From contig CAZEXI010000001.1 of the NCBI GenBank assembly GCA_964516805.1, positions 1-64,000 on the forward strand: a stretch of 64,000 nt of DNA, written 5' to 3'. The stretch is from CAYSTL01 sp964516805 (lineage in GTDB: Archaea; Thermoplasmatota; Thermoplasmata; Halarchaeoplasmatales; Halarchaeoplasmataceae). Below, in pieces: positions 52,657 through 61,563 of the stretch; the stretch's first letter is position 1, and each line of letters opens with the position of its first letter. The position numbers were made by a program, and so were the translations under genes. Below the pieces are notes generated by a model, which saw only the letters and a list, made by a program, of their open reading frames with translations, had not been told where the DNA came from and ran no database searches.

Positions 52657-53904
52657 ATGCAGGAACTCATAGGTATCTTGGTAGCCTTCCTTATCTTAGG
52701 AATCCTGATATTTAATAAGATAGACTTTGGCAAATCAATAATAGTAGCTGTAGGAGTCCTATTATTCATAGCTAATCCGACATTTGAAGGAATAAAATGG
52801 GTATTTGAGATAGCTACATCTTATGACACCCTCAGTCTGGTAGCAATTATCATTTCTATAGGGTACCTAGGATTCCTTTACAAAGATACTGATCAAGTTT
52901 ATCGGATGATAAGAGAATTAAGGGGTATCGTTCCTGATAGAAGGCTTGTCATCGCTTCTATACCTGCTATATTCGGTCTGATGCCCATGCCCGGAGGAGC
53001 TTTAGTTTCAGCTCCCATGATTGATGATGAGGGTGATGCACTAGGTGCTAATGGAATCATCAAAACGGTTACCAACTGGTGGTTCAGGCATATATGGTTC
53101 ACAATCTACGTTATCTCTCCGGGTCTGATCATCGCAGCAGCTCTTGCAGGTGACGTTTCTGTATATCAGATAGCCCTTTACAACATCCCAATATTCATAG
53201 TACAGTTGTTTGCTGGATTTTACTGGCTTAGAGATAGAGTCGATCATTCGGATTCAAAAGAATCCAGTTTCAAGATACCTGTTCTTATATGGGAATTTAT
53301 GCCTATAATCATAGCTCTTTTACTCAATCTTGTGCCTACATTGATTAATAAGGTAGGCCTAGCTAAAGTCCCAGTTGTTCCATTCTATATATCCATAGTT
53401 GTAGCCATAATATTCATAATATTCCAGAATAGAGGCAGATACAATTTTAAAGAGATGAGATCAGTGATAAAAGAAGGATTCTCATTCGACCTTCTCATGG
53501 CGTCTTTTGGAATAATGATATTCAAAGGTCTGATCGAAAAAACAGAAGCTCTAGGCCCTGCAGTCAGTTCGCTTCAAACACATATCCCTCTTTTACTAGT
53601 TGTCATATTGGTAGCCATTGCAATCGGTTTAATGTTCGGTCATCTACCAAGCGCAGTCGGTGTTGGATTTTCTATATTGATCCCTATACTCCCGGTAGTC
53701 AATATGAAGACCGTGGGTTTGGTATATCTGTTCATCTACCTGGGATATCTTGTATCTCCTATCCATTTGTGCATAATATTAACTGTTGAATATTTCAAAA
53801 CTAGTTTGAAGATGTTTTATGATGAGATAAAGGTACCCTTCGCAATAGTGGTCATAGCTACGATAGTCTGGCTACTAGTAAGTGGAGCATTCTTTGCATT
53901 CTAA
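52657..53904 (+). CDS. DUF401 family membrane protein
   Basis: The 415-residue protein has ten to twelve membrane segments and the DUF401 signature: IPAIFGLMPMPGGALVSAPM at about 107-126 and FGHLPSAVGVGFSILIP near 328-344, the second being a mirror of the first. The family looks like a transporter of the ion-transporter superfamily, but no substrate is known. A TATA-like CTATATAAAAAAT at about 52622-52634 lies 23-35 nt upstream of the ATG, consistent with a short leader. It is convergent with the Etf operon. Confidence 0.88.
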   Translation: MQELIGILVAFLILGILIFNKIDFGKSIIVAVGVLLFIANPTFEGIKWVFEIATSYDTLSLVAIIISIGYLGFLYKDTDQVYRMIRELRGIVPDRRLVIASIPAIFGLMPMPGGALVSAPMIDDEGDALGANGIIKTVTNWWFRHIWFTIYVISPGLIIAAALAGDVSVYQIALYNIPIFIVQLFAGFYWLRDRVDHSDSKESSFKIPVLIWEFMPIIIALLLNLVPTLINKVGLAKVPVVPFYISIVVAIIFIIFQNRGRYNFKEMRSVIKEGFSFDLLMASFGIMIFKGLIEKTEALGPAVSSLQTHIPLLLVVILVAIAIGLMFGHLPSAVGVGFSILIPILPVVNMKTVGLVYLFIYLGYLVSPIHLCIILTVEYFKTSLKMFYDEIKVPFAIVVIATIVWLLVSGAFFAF

Positions 53905-53944
53905 ATTAAGGAAAATAAAAGAAATGGTTTTAGTATTAATGGTT

Positions 53945-55150
53945 TTAATCTTCTTCTTGTTTCTCTTTGATCTTCTCTGTTAGAAGGGGCACTATCTCGT
54001 GCAGGTCACCGACTATTCCGAAATCAGCCATCTCAAATATCGGTGCATCTGCGTCATTATTTATGGCGATTATCGTCTTAGAGCCTCTTATTCCAACTCT
54101 GTGCTGTATTGCACCTGAAACACCGCACACAACGTACAGATTAGGAGATATCGTCTTACCGCTCTGTCCTACCTGATGAGACTTCGGCATGATATCCTCT
54201 TCAACTATAGGACGACTGCATCCAACTGTACCACCGAGAACTTCAGATAACTGCTGTAATATATCGAAATCGTCCTTTCCACCTACACCACGACCGCCAC
54301 TAACGACGACGTCGGCTTCTTCAACTGGGATCTCGCCTGTATCTTCAGGTTCTAATACCTCTAATACCTCTGTGCTTATCGAATCTGGATCGACCTTCAC
54401 TGTTTCCTCGATTACTTCACATTCTCTGTCATAATCTGGTTCTATAGGATGCATCACATGCGGTCTAACTGTTGCCATCTGTGGTCTAGTATTCGGACAG
54501 ATGATATCAGCCATTACGTTACCACCAAAAGCTGGACGTGTCTGTAGTAGATACTGTTCACCCTCATGCATGGTTATGGATAGACCTGTACAGTCCGCTG
54601 TCAGGCCGAGGCCCATGTGTCCTGCTACTGATGGAGCTAGGTCTCTTCCCAGGTGTGTTGCACCATATATGAATATATTAGGCTTGTATTTTGCTATTAG
54701 AGTTGTTAGAGCAGTTGTATAAGCTTCAGTTGTGTAATTCTCGAACACTTCTTCATCGACAACATATACTTTATCTGCACCATAAGCTGCTAGATCTTCG
54801 ACTAGATGACCAACATCATTACCTACAAGCACTGCACATAGTTCTTCACCGATCTCTTCAGCTAATTCTCTTCCTTTACCGAGCAACTGTGGTCCTGTCG
54901 GTTTCAGTTCACCTTCATGCTGTTCTGCAAATACCCATACACCTTCATACTCTGAAAAATCATCGGCCTTTTGAGCTTTCAAAACAGGCTCTATCGCATC
55001 GACTGGACAAGCTGTAACACATGCACTGCATGATATACATTTATCTTCTTCAAGCTTTGCTATACCGTCTTCCATGTATAACGCATCTACTGGACATACC
55101 TTTACACATTTTTCACATCCAGTACACTTCTCCTCATCTATCTCTATCAT
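53945..55150 (-). CDS. etfA: Electron-transfer flavoprotein alpha subunit with N-terminal 2[4Fe-4S] ferredoxin domain
   Basis: The 401-residue protein begins with a ferredoxin domain (CTGCEKCVKVCP at 9-20 and CISCSACVTACP at 38-49), followed by the Etf alpha N-domain (about 70-270) and the FAD-binding end with GCSRPIVEEDIMPKSHQVGQSGKT near 315-338, GVSGAIQH and IAINNDADAPIF near 372. Etf takes electrons from acyl-CoA dehydrogenases; the ferredoxin domain offers another exit for electrons and is typical of anaerobes. The ATG overlaps the etfB stop by 4 nt. The three-gene run etfA-etfB-acd is visibly less AT-rich than its surroundings, which may reflect high expression. Confidence 0.95.
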   Translation of the reverse strand: MIEIDEEKCTGCEKCVKVCPVDALYMEDGIAKLEEDKCISCSACVTACPVDAIEPVLKAQKADDFSEYEGVWVFAEQHEGELKPTGPQLLGKGRELAEEIGEELCAVLVGNDVGHLVEDLAAYGADKVYVVDEEVFENYTTEAYTTALTTLIAKYKPNIFIYGATHLGRDLAPSVAGHMGLGLTADCTGLSITMHEGEQYLLQTRPAFGGNVMADIICPNTRPQMATVRPHVMHPIEPDYDRECEVIEETVKVDPDSISTEVLEVLEPEDTGEIPVEEADVVVSGGRGVGGKDDFDILQQLSEVLGGTVGCSRPIVEEDIMPKSHQVGQSGKTISPNLYVVCGVSGAIQHRVGIRGSKTIIAINNDADAPIFEMADFGIVGDLHEIVPLLTEKIKEKQEED

Positions 55151-55947
55151 AGTAATCCCTCCTCATCCATGTAATCGACTAATTTCTCAACAGACGTCTC
55201 TGGATCTTCGTCTATCTTGATCCCTTCACCTTTTGGAGGTGGTGAGTATGTCTTTATAACGACACTTTCCGATCCTTCGAGACCGTACTCATCTTCATCA
55301 CCTTCAAGATCTTCAAATGTCCATTCCTCAGTAGGCTTCTTTTTAGCTTTCATGATATCTCTGACGTTTGGTATCTTAGGTTCAAATCCAGGTGCCGGCA
55401 TGCATGCTAACAGTGCAGGTAATTCAGACTTGATCATAACATGACCTTCATCTGTTTCCTTCTTACACACTATGTACTCTTCATCATCGTTTATCTCTTC
55501 GATATCCGCTACGAAAGTGAGCTGCGGTATACCTCTCTGTGCTGCTACTTCAGGTCCTACCTGAGCTGTGTTCCCGTCAGAAGCTTCCTGACCTGCAAAT
55601 ATCACGTCAGCACCACCAAGTTCTTTGATCGCTTTTCCAAGAGTTACAGCCGTGGCCCATGTATCAGCACCTGCAAAGACCCTATCAGTAAGCAGAATAG
55701 CCTTATCAGCACCTATTGCTAAACATTTGTTCAGCGCTTCTTTGGCCTGTGGAGGACCCATGGTGATAGCCACGATCTCTACGTCCTCTTCCATCTTCTC
55801 TTTCCAGTCTACTGCAACGTTCAAAGCGAATTCGTCAAAGGCGTTCAACACTGAAGGCACGCCCTCTCTGATTATAGTACCTGTCTCCTCGTCAACTTCT
55901 ACTTCTGTAGTATCAGGAACCTGTTTTACTAATACTATGAATCTCAC
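55147..55947 (-). CDS. etfB: Electron-transfer flavoprotein beta subunit
   Basis: The 266-residue protein is the beta subunit of the Etf heterodimer. It has KQVPDTTEVEVDEETGTIIREGVPSVLNAFDEFA at the start (residues 8-41), VVAITMGPPQAKEAL near 56, ADKAILLTDRVFAGADTWATA near 80-100 and FAGQEASDGNTAQVGPEVAAQ near 117, which form the nucleotide and flavin site. It works with etfA (4-nt overlap) and the acyl-CoA dehydrogenase gene 20 nt upstream. Whether the complex bifurcates electrons cannot be decided by eye. Confidence 0.95.
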   Translation of the reverse strand: MRFIVLVKQVPDTTEVEVDEETGTIIREGVPSVLNAFDEFALNVAVDWKEKMEEDVEIVAITMGPPQAKEALNKCLAIGADKAILLTDRVFAGADTWATAVTLGKAIKELGGADVIFAGQEASDGNTAQVGPEVAAQRGIPQLTFVADIEEINDDEEYIVCKKETDEGHVMIKSELPALLACMPAPGFEPKIPNVRDIMKAKKKPTEEWTFEDLEGDEDEYGLEGSESVVIKTYSPPPKGEGIKIDEDPETSVEKLVDYMDEEGLL

Positions 55948-55967
55948 TTGATCACCAAGTGTTTATT

Positions 55968-57239
55968 TTACTTGTATGGGATGTAATCTTTTCCAAGAGT
56001 TTCTCTTCCGATCACGATCTTCTGGATGTTGGCTCCGCCTTCTGCACCTACACAGTATGACATCACGCCTCTCCAGGCAGTTTCAAATATGTATTCTGAA
56101 CTGTATCCTGCAGCACCTAACCAGTGCATCGCATCGTCAGCAGTATCTTTTGCAAGATGCGGTACTTTGTACTTTATCATAGATATCCATTTTGCGATCT
56201 CAGTTGGAGTGAATGTTGTTGCTTTACCTGTTCTTTCTTTCCATCCCTCTTCATCATATCTTGTATCGCACATCTCTGCAACTTTCTGTACCATCAATCT
56301 GCTGGCTTCCATCTCTGTGTATCTTTCAACGAATGGGAATTGGATGCCTTCATACTTTGCTAAAGGTTTACCGAAGGTTTCTCTCTCTTTTATATAATCT
56401 GCACCTTCTTCCAACAATCTTCTCGTGACACCTACTGAACTTGCACCGATCATAACTCTTGCTAGGTCGAAACCTTCCATGGTATGATAGAATCCTTTAC
56501 CTTTTTCACCCAACATGTATTCTTCTGGAACTCTAACATCTTCCATGATAAATCCAGAGGTTGATAACGAACCTCTTCCTGCGTCATCATAAGGTTCTTG
56601 TGGTTCAAGTCCATCTGCATCTATAGGTACGAAGAACGATGTCATGTTCTTATGTGGGGCTTCGTCTATCTTTGGACCTGTTCTTACATTAACCCAGTAT
56701 CCTCCGCCCATCTGTTGACATTCTTCTACACCGCTGATGAATGTTTTTTCTCCGTTCAATACCCATTCATCACCGTCTTTTTCAGCTGTCGACTCGAAAC
56801 CTGCTACGTCGGAGCCTCCACCTGGTTCTGTTGTAGCGATACCTATGAATTTGTCACCGTTGATAGCTGGTTTTACAAATTTTTCTCTCACTTCTTCAGA
56901 AGCATATCTGTTGATAGTGAATCCCCAACCAGTTTCAACAGCCATGAATCCTGCTGCTGTAGCTATGCTTGGGTCGATATAACCTATCTCTTCAGCTATA
57001 ACTATCTGATCACTCCAGGTCAGGCCCATTCCACCTTGTTCTTCAGGAACGGTGCCCATGATAACACCTAGATCAGCTAATCCTTCCACGATATCCTGTG
57101 GGAAAGGATGACCTTCTCTATTTATTTTAATCACTCTTTCTAAAGGCAGATTTCTTTCCGCCCAATCATTGATACTCTCTTTGAAAAGTTTCTGTTCCTC
57201 AGTTAAATCTCTATCATCTGAAAGATTAGTTCTTGCCAT
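55968..57239 (-). CDS. Acyl-CoA dehydrogenase
   Basis: The 423-residue FAD enzyme introduces a double bond into acyl-CoA and passes electrons to Etf. Motifs are TEQGGMGLTWSDQIVIAEEIG-like sequence near 70, IGIATTEPGGGSDVAGF near 133, GEKTFISG near 163, the ARVMIGASSVGVTRRLLEEGADYIKERETFG block near 255-285 and AEGGANIQKIVIGRETLG near the end, where the Glu is a candidate catalytic base. It is the first gene of the acd-etfB-etfA operon. TAGGTGGTAAA just before the ATG is a good ribosome-binding site. Chain-length preference is unknown. Confidence 0.95.
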   Translation of the reverse strand: MARTNLSDDRDLTEEQKLFKESINDWAERNLPLERVIKINREGHPFPQDIVEGLADLGVIMGTVPEEQGGMGLTWSDQIVIAEEIGYIDPSIATAAGFMAVETGWGFTINRYASEEVREKFVKPAINGDKFIGIATTEPGGGSDVAGFESTAEKDGDEWVLNGEKTFISGVEECQQMGGGYWVNVRTGPKIDEAPHKNMTSFFVPIDADGLEPQEPYDDAGRGSLSTSGFIMEDVRVPEEYMLGEKGKGFYHTMEGFDLARVMIGASSVGVTRRLLEEGADYIKERETFGKPLAKYEGIQFPFVERYTEMEASRLMVQKVAEMCDTRYDEEGWKERTGKATTFTPTEIAKWISMIKYKVPHLAKDTADDAMHWLGAAGYSSEYIFETAWRGVMSYCVGAEGGANIQKIVIGRETLGKDYIPYK

Positions 57240-57343
57240 TTTACCACCTAATATATTAAACCTTATGAATTCGAAATTATCACCAATATTAGAAGTTTTG
57301 CATCGACAACCGTCTAAAAAGGAGAAAAAATAAGATTATATCA

Positions 57344-58492
57344 TTACTGACAGTCTATATCACATTCTTCACAATCTCCTTCGCATGGCTCTATATGGAC
57401 CTGTATCTCTGATTCTATATTTAATCTCTTATCTAACGTCTCTTTTAGATTCTCTTCGAAATCTGTACCATCTTCATGGGCTTTTTTAACTGTCTTTTCT
57501 TTTGGTACCAATATATGCATCGAGATCAGGACCTTATCTTTACTCTCAGTCACTTTAATTTTATGAGCCTCTTTTATCATCTCATGGGATTTAACTGTTT
57601 CATCGATTATATCCTTAATATCCTCTTCGGGTGGAGACCATGGATCAAGATGGACCTCGACAGATGATTCGAATTTATCCTCCAAGGTATCTTGTAATTT
57701 ATGAGATATCTCATGGGCTTTTCTTATGACCCCAGGTTCAGATGTCATATGCAATGATATGGCCTTATCTCTACCATAATCGTGCACTTTTATGTCATGT
57801 ACATCTTCAACTCCTTTTAGGCTAACACTTGTTTTTTCTATATCTCTTATCAATTCGTCTGATGGAGCTGTGCCCAATAATTTATACGTGGATTTTTTCA
57901 CATAATTGATCCCTATGTATCCAAGCAAAACAGATATACCTATACCAGCAATTGGGTCTAAAAATGGGAATCCAAGATGGGTAGCGTAAATTGAAGCCAA
58001 CACAAGAATTGTAGTCAACGCATCGCTTCTATGGTGCCATGCATCTGCTTTTAAAGATTCTGAATCCAATCTTTTACCTATTATATAACTTGCTTCTGCC
58101 ATCACTTCTTTTAACACTGCTGTTACACCAACAATGATGTAAAATGTAAAGCTCATATCGATAGGTTCCGTTTCACCTACAAGAGCCATCGCTCCGTCAG
58201 TTAAAAATTTCAAAGCAGCTATAAGAAGCATCAAGCCCACTGCTAGTAATGCAACATGTTCCGCCCTACCGTGACCAAAAGGATGTGATTCATCAGGAGG
58301 TTTTTCTGATATTTTCAGTCCAAAATAAACCGCAAGAGAGCTTGCACTATCAGAGAACGAGTGAAGTGAATCAGCGATGAGTGCCAAACTTCCTACACCT
58401 AGACCTATAAATCCTTTTGTTCCAAAGATTACTAAATTTAAAAAGATACTTATCAACGCGATGAGTTTTCCTAAAGATAAATCTTTATTCAT
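57344..58492 (-). CDS. Cation diffusion facilitator with two cytoplasmic dimerisation domains and a Cys-rich tail
   Basis: The 382-residue metal exporter has about six membrane segments (residues 1-200). The zinc-site residues lie in ADSLHSFSDSASSL (39-52), HPFGHGRAEHV and ADAWHHRSDALTT. After them come two consecutive domains that each look like a ZT-dimer domain: about 200-285 (GVEDVHDIKVHDYGRDKAISLHM) and about 290-375 (EAHKIKVTESKDKVLISMHI). The last residues are CEGDCEECDIDC, a possible metal-binding tail. One such cytoplasmic domain is usual, so the doubling stands out. The ion could be Zn, Fe, Mn or Co. Confidence 0.9.
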   Translation of the reverse strand: MNKDLSLGKLIALISIFLNLVIFGTKGFIGLGVGSLALIADSLHSFSDSASSLAVYFGLKISEKPPDESHPFGHGRAEHVALLAVGLMLLIAALKFLTDGAMALVGETEPIDMSFTFYIIVGVTAVLKEVMAEASYIIGKRLDSESLKADAWHHRSDALTTILVLASIYATHLGFPFLDPIAGIGISVLLGYIGINYVKKSTYKLLGTAPSDELIRDIEKTSVSLKGVEDVHDIKVHDYGRDKAISLHMTSEPGVIRKAHEISHKLQDTLEDKFESSVEVHLDPWSPPEEDIKDIIDETVKSHEMIKEAHKIKVTESKDKVLISMHILVPKEKTVKKAHEDGTDFEENLKETLDKRLNIESEIQVHIEPCEGDCEECDIDCQ

Positions 58493-58626
58493 CTACCAAG
58501 AATAAGTGTATTAAATTGATATATTTTTTTATCTATCAGCTCTAAATCGGTCACATTTTCATGAACAGCTAGTTAAGATGTGTTATAAAAAAAGAGAATT
58601 GGTATAGTTAATAATAGCCTTTTAAG

Positions 58627-58646
58627 ATAAACTAAAATAAGTTTAT
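58627..58646. terminator. Inverted repeat after the ferritin-like gene
   Basis: ATAAACT-N6-AGTTTAT, a 7-bp stem, begins 9 bp beyond the ferritin-like gene's stop. It may help end transcription but is not followed by a T-run on that strand. Confidence 0.3.
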
Positions 58647-58654
58647 TTATAAAA

Positions 58655-58939
58655 CTATTCTTCCATCAGTTCTTCGACCTCTTCCTTACCCTCTTCCATC
58701 TCGTCTACCTGCTGTTTATCAAGTTTCAGTAACAATGTCTGGAATTCTCCAACGTGCTCTTTTTCCTCTTTAGCAACTTCCAGCAATACTTGTTTCAAAA
58801 GGTCATCATCAGTATACTCAGCCATCTGCTCGTAAAAGTTTATCGCATCTAACTCCGCAGCTAGTGCAAATCTTAGAATCTCTCTATCTGTAAATTCTTT
58901 ACTTATCTTCTCTAAATCTATCGGCTCTTTTGCAAACAT
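58655..58939 (-). CDS. Encapsulated-ferritin (EncFtn)-like small ferritin
   Basis: The 94-residue protein has two helices with one ferritin half-site: AAELDAINFYEQMAEY (helix A, with Glu) and LLEVAKEEKEHVGEFQTLLLKL (ExxH of helix B). The pattern matches EncFtn proteins, which form a decameric annular shell and cargo for encapsulin nanocompartments; in Pyrococcus a similar domain is fused to encapsulin, as I recall. The acidic end (VDEMEEGKEEVEELMEE) is where that fusion would continue, but here the frame stops. No encapsulin gene is in this window. Other rubrerythrin-type annotations are possible. Confidence 0.78.
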   Translation of the reverse strand: MFAKEPIDLEKISKEFTDREILRFALAAELDAINFYEQMAEYTDDDLLKQVLLEVAKEEKEHVGEFQTLLLKLDKQQVDEMEEGKEEVEELMEE

Positions 58940-59037
58940 TTTATCTACCCTTCACTCTAATTATAAATTTTCCCATTTTTAACACTTATGCAGACTATAA
59001 ATAGTAATTATCGCTTTGAATATATAGGTATTAAAAG

Positions 59038-59472
59038 ATGTATATTGAGATAAATACCAGGATTTGTTCAGAAAATGATATTAATCAAGTTTTTGAAATT
59101 GAAAATGAGTGCTTTGAGTGTCCATATCCAAAACATGTTTTTAAGGATTATTTAGGTAGTGAATTATTTTTAGTAGCTGAAAACGAAGAGAAAGTTGTAG
59201 GTTATATAATCAGTGATGTTAGAGAAAATGAAGGAGTGATCATATCTATCGCTGTTGATCCTGATTTCCAGAGACAAGGTATAGGTAAAAGGTTGATCCA
59301 AAAAACTATAGAAAATCTGTGTACAGAATATATCGTACTCACAGTAAGGGTGAGCAATAATAAAGCTCAACAATTTTACGAGAACTTAGGATTCAAACGA
59401 TTCTACCTGATCAATAATTACTATTCTAATGATGAAGATGCTATAGTTATGGGTAAAAAGCTGAAAAATTAA
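59038..59472 (+). CDS. rimI: RimI-like GNAT acetyltransferase
   Basis: The 144-residue protein has the RimI (N-alpha-acetyltransferase) profile: FEIENECFECPYP at the start, VVGYIISDVRENEGVIISIAVDPDFQRQGIGKRLI near 58-92 with the acetyl-CoA loop QRQGIG, and LTVRVSNNKAQQFYENLGFKRF near 104-125. It would acetylate protein N-termini. The gene is alone, downstream of a short intergenic region with a possible promoter. Confidence 0.85.
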   Translation: MYIEINTRICSENDINQVFEIENECFECPYPKHVFKDYLGSELFLVAENEEKVVGYIISDVRENEGVIISIAVDPDFQRQGIGKRLIQKTIENLCTEYIVLTVRVSNNKAQQFYENLGFKRFYLINNYYSNDEDAIVMGKKLKN

Positions 59473-59517
59473 TGAATAAAAGTAAATATCTTAATAATAT
59501 AACTAAGCTGAATAACT

Positions 59518-60060
59518 ATGGGAATCTCGAAAGAAAAATACGAGGAACTCCTTGAAAAGGAAAAAGAAAAAAGAAAATCTAGAATGAAAAAGTATCAATT
59601 CGGTATTTTTGTAGTTGCAATTCTTTTTGGTATTGCTTTTTTTATAAACATTGATTGGACATACAGAATAATATTGATGGTGATTATAGGATTACATGGA
59701 TCCATCCTTATCTTTTTGGTGATAAAAAATCTATCATTATATTACTCTTTAACAGACGAACTGCAGATCGAAGGAGATAAGATAGCAAAATACAATCCAA
59801 ATCAGGAAAAATATAAAATTTGGATAGACATAGATGACATTGAGAACGTTTACATGAATATAGAGGAGCGACCAAACACATTTTATATAGTTTATGAAGT
59901 AGATGGAGATAGAAGTGCTGAAGGGTTCTACAAAGAAAGAATTCCAGATAAAGAAAAGTTTTTTGAAATAATCGAGGAAAGAGGTCTGGTAAAAGAAGAG
60001 AGGATATCATTCCCAGAACTTAAAGATATAGTTAATTTTGGAGAGATAAAAGATAAATAA
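59518..60060 (+). CDS. Membrane protein with PH-like cytoplasmic domain
   Basis: The 180-residue protein has a charged helical start (EKYEELLEKEKEKRKSRMKK), two membrane segments (about 27-45 and 49-69) and a domain of about 90 residues (LQIEGDKIAKYNPNQEKYKIWIDIDDIENVYMNIEER...) that looks like a bacterial-type PH domain. Function unknown. It lies 45 nt after rimI and 48 nt before the DUF1624 gene on the same strand. Confidence 0.7.
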   Translation: MGISKEKYEELLEKEKEKRKSRMKKYQFGIFVVAILFGIAFFINIDWTYRIILMVIIGLHGSILIFLVIKNLSLYYSLTDELQIEGDKIAKYNPNQEKYKIWIDIDDIENVYMNIEERPNTFYIVYEVDGDRSAEGFYKERIPDKEKFFEIIEERGLVKEERISFPELKDIVNFGEIKDK

Positions 60061-60108
60061 ACATATGAATTCAAAGCAATTATATTACCCTCGATTGTTA
60101 AAGGATTG

Positions 60109-60879
60109 ATGGAAAACAAAGAAAGCAGATTCGAAAATAGATTCTGGGAAATCGACTTCATGAGGGGGGTAGCTATCATAATGATGGTGTCATATCATTC
60201 TGCTTTCACATTGTATTATTTCGATGCTTTTAGTATTGAAGTCAATAAAGGATACTGGAGAATTTTAGGTAGATCCACTGCGATTATATTCATATTGCTT
60301 GTTGGTATCTCTCTAACTTTGAGTTATTCAAAGACAAAACACTTCAAATCAAAAAAAGAAATATGGATCAAATATATTCTTAGAGGTGTAAAAATAATAT
60401 CGTGGGGTTTACTAATAACTCTGATAACATTTATATTTTTAAAAGAAGACTATGTTCGATTCGGTATACTACATTTCATTGGTTTATCAATAATTCTTGC
60501 CTTTCCATTGATAAGATATAAAATTATCAATTTGATTTTAGGATCCATATCATTCTTAATCGGTTTTCACTTAGAATCCATATCAATAAGTACAAATCTA
60601 TTGATATGGGTAGGTTTACGTCCCGATTCATTTTACACTATTGATTATTTTCCGCTATTTCCATGGTTTGGTTTGATACTTTTTGGCATATTCTTAGGTA
60701 ATATATTGTATAATGAGCATAAAAGAATATTCGATCTGCCTGATCTAAGCAATGTTAGTTTGGTAAAGTTTTTTACATTTATGGGAAAAAATTCACTTAT
60801 ATTATATCTTCTTCATATCCCATTTATTATTATAGTCATGGTCCTATTTGGAATAATTGATATATCTGTGTTTTTATGA
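60109..60879 (+). CDS. DUF1624/heparan-glucosaminide-acetyltransferase-like membrane protein
   Basis: The 256-residue protein has about seven or eight membrane segments and begins with the family signature RFWEIDFMRGVAIIMMVSYHSAFTLYYF. I place the start at ATG 60109; a TTG codon directly before it could also be read. The family transfers acyl groups across membranes in bacteria and archaea (NAGA-acetyltransferase relatives). A role in modifying glycans or lipids is plausible for a cell with large surface proteins, but not shown. Its stop overlaps that of the convergent histidine phosphatase gene. Confidence 0.8.
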   Translation: MENKESRFENRFWEIDFMRGVAIIMMVSYHSAFTLYYFDAFSIEVNKGYWRILGRSTAIIFILLVGISLTLSYSKTKHFKSKKEIWIKYILRGVKIISWGLLITLITFIFLKEDYVRFGILHFIGLSIILAFPLIRYKIINLILGSISFLIGFHLESISISTNLLIWVGLRPDSFYTIDYFPLFPWFGLILFGIFLGNILYNEHKRIFDLPDLSNVSLVKFFTFMGKNSLILYLLHIPFIIIVMVLFGIIDISVFL

Positions 60880-61494
60880 TTTCAAATCATCCAAATGAGA
60901 TGTATCACCATACATTTTTATTCTAGTTTCTTTCCCGTCTAGTTCTACTAAGCTCAAACTAGTCTCTATTAATCTTGGCGGGTCCCATAACTTATTCAAT
61001 GGTCTATCCTCAAATTTTGACAACATTATTTTACTCGCACAACCATGAGATACAATCAATATCGTTTCATCAGAATTATTTTTTACGATTTCATTCAAAA
61101 CATCCTTAACTCTATCCTGAACTTCAGGATAACTTTCTCCAGTTTTTGGAACATATTTATCAGGAGCGTTCCAAAACTTATCATAATATTTTGGATATTT
61201 CTCTTTAACCTTTTCAGCTTTCATACCCTCCCATTCACCCATGTTGATCTCCTTCAATCTCTCATCAAAATAAATTGGAATATTGTTCCCGTCTAAGGCA
61301 ATTTCAGCAGTTTTCCTAGTTCTACCTAGAGGACTGCAGTATATATGGTCAATATCAATCTCCTTCAGTCTTCTACCCAAAGCTTCAGCCTGTTTACAAC
61401 CTAATTCTGTTAAGGGAGCATCTTTCCATCCTTGTAATCTCTTCTCCTGATTCCATTCAGTTTGTCCATGCCGGGTTATGTATATCTTCAACAT
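60874..61494 (-). CDS. Histidine phosphatase (phosphoglycerate-mutase-like)
   Basis: The 206-residue protein belongs to the histidine phosphatase superfamily. The RHG motif is YITRHGQTEWNQEKRLQGWKDAPLTELG at residues 5-32, with the nucleophile in RHG; YCSPLGRTRKTAEI near 57 and the second His in ILIVSHGCASKIM near 148. It could be a phosphoglycerate mutase, alpha-ribazole phosphatase or sugar phosphatase. It is convergent with the DUF1624 gene. Confidence 0.88.
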   Translation of the reverse strand: MLKIYITRHGQTEWNQEKRLQGWKDAPLTELGCKQAEALGRRLKEIDIDHIYCSPLGRTRKTAEIALDGNNIPIYFDERLKEINMGEWEGMKAEKVKEKYPKYYDKFWNAPDKYVPKTGESYPEVQDRVKDVLNEIVKNNSDETILIVSHGCASKIMLSKFEDRPLNKLWDPPRLIETSLSLVELDGKETRIKMYGDTSHLDDLKS

Positions 61495-61563
61495 CTTAAT
61501 TCAGTAAAAGCTTAAGATATATTTAACAATTTAAAAGTAGAAAAAGAGTAAGAAGAGTTTTTG

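Noticed and set aside
54691..55017. 108-codon Leu/His-rich frame antisense to etfA
   Set aside because: Arises from codon bias of the etfA gene; no independent start signals.
56598..57071. 157-codon frame antisense to the acyl-CoA dehydrogenase
   Set aside because: The dehydrogenase motifs cover the same bases; the Cys/Phe/Ser-rich translation is typical of a shadow frame.
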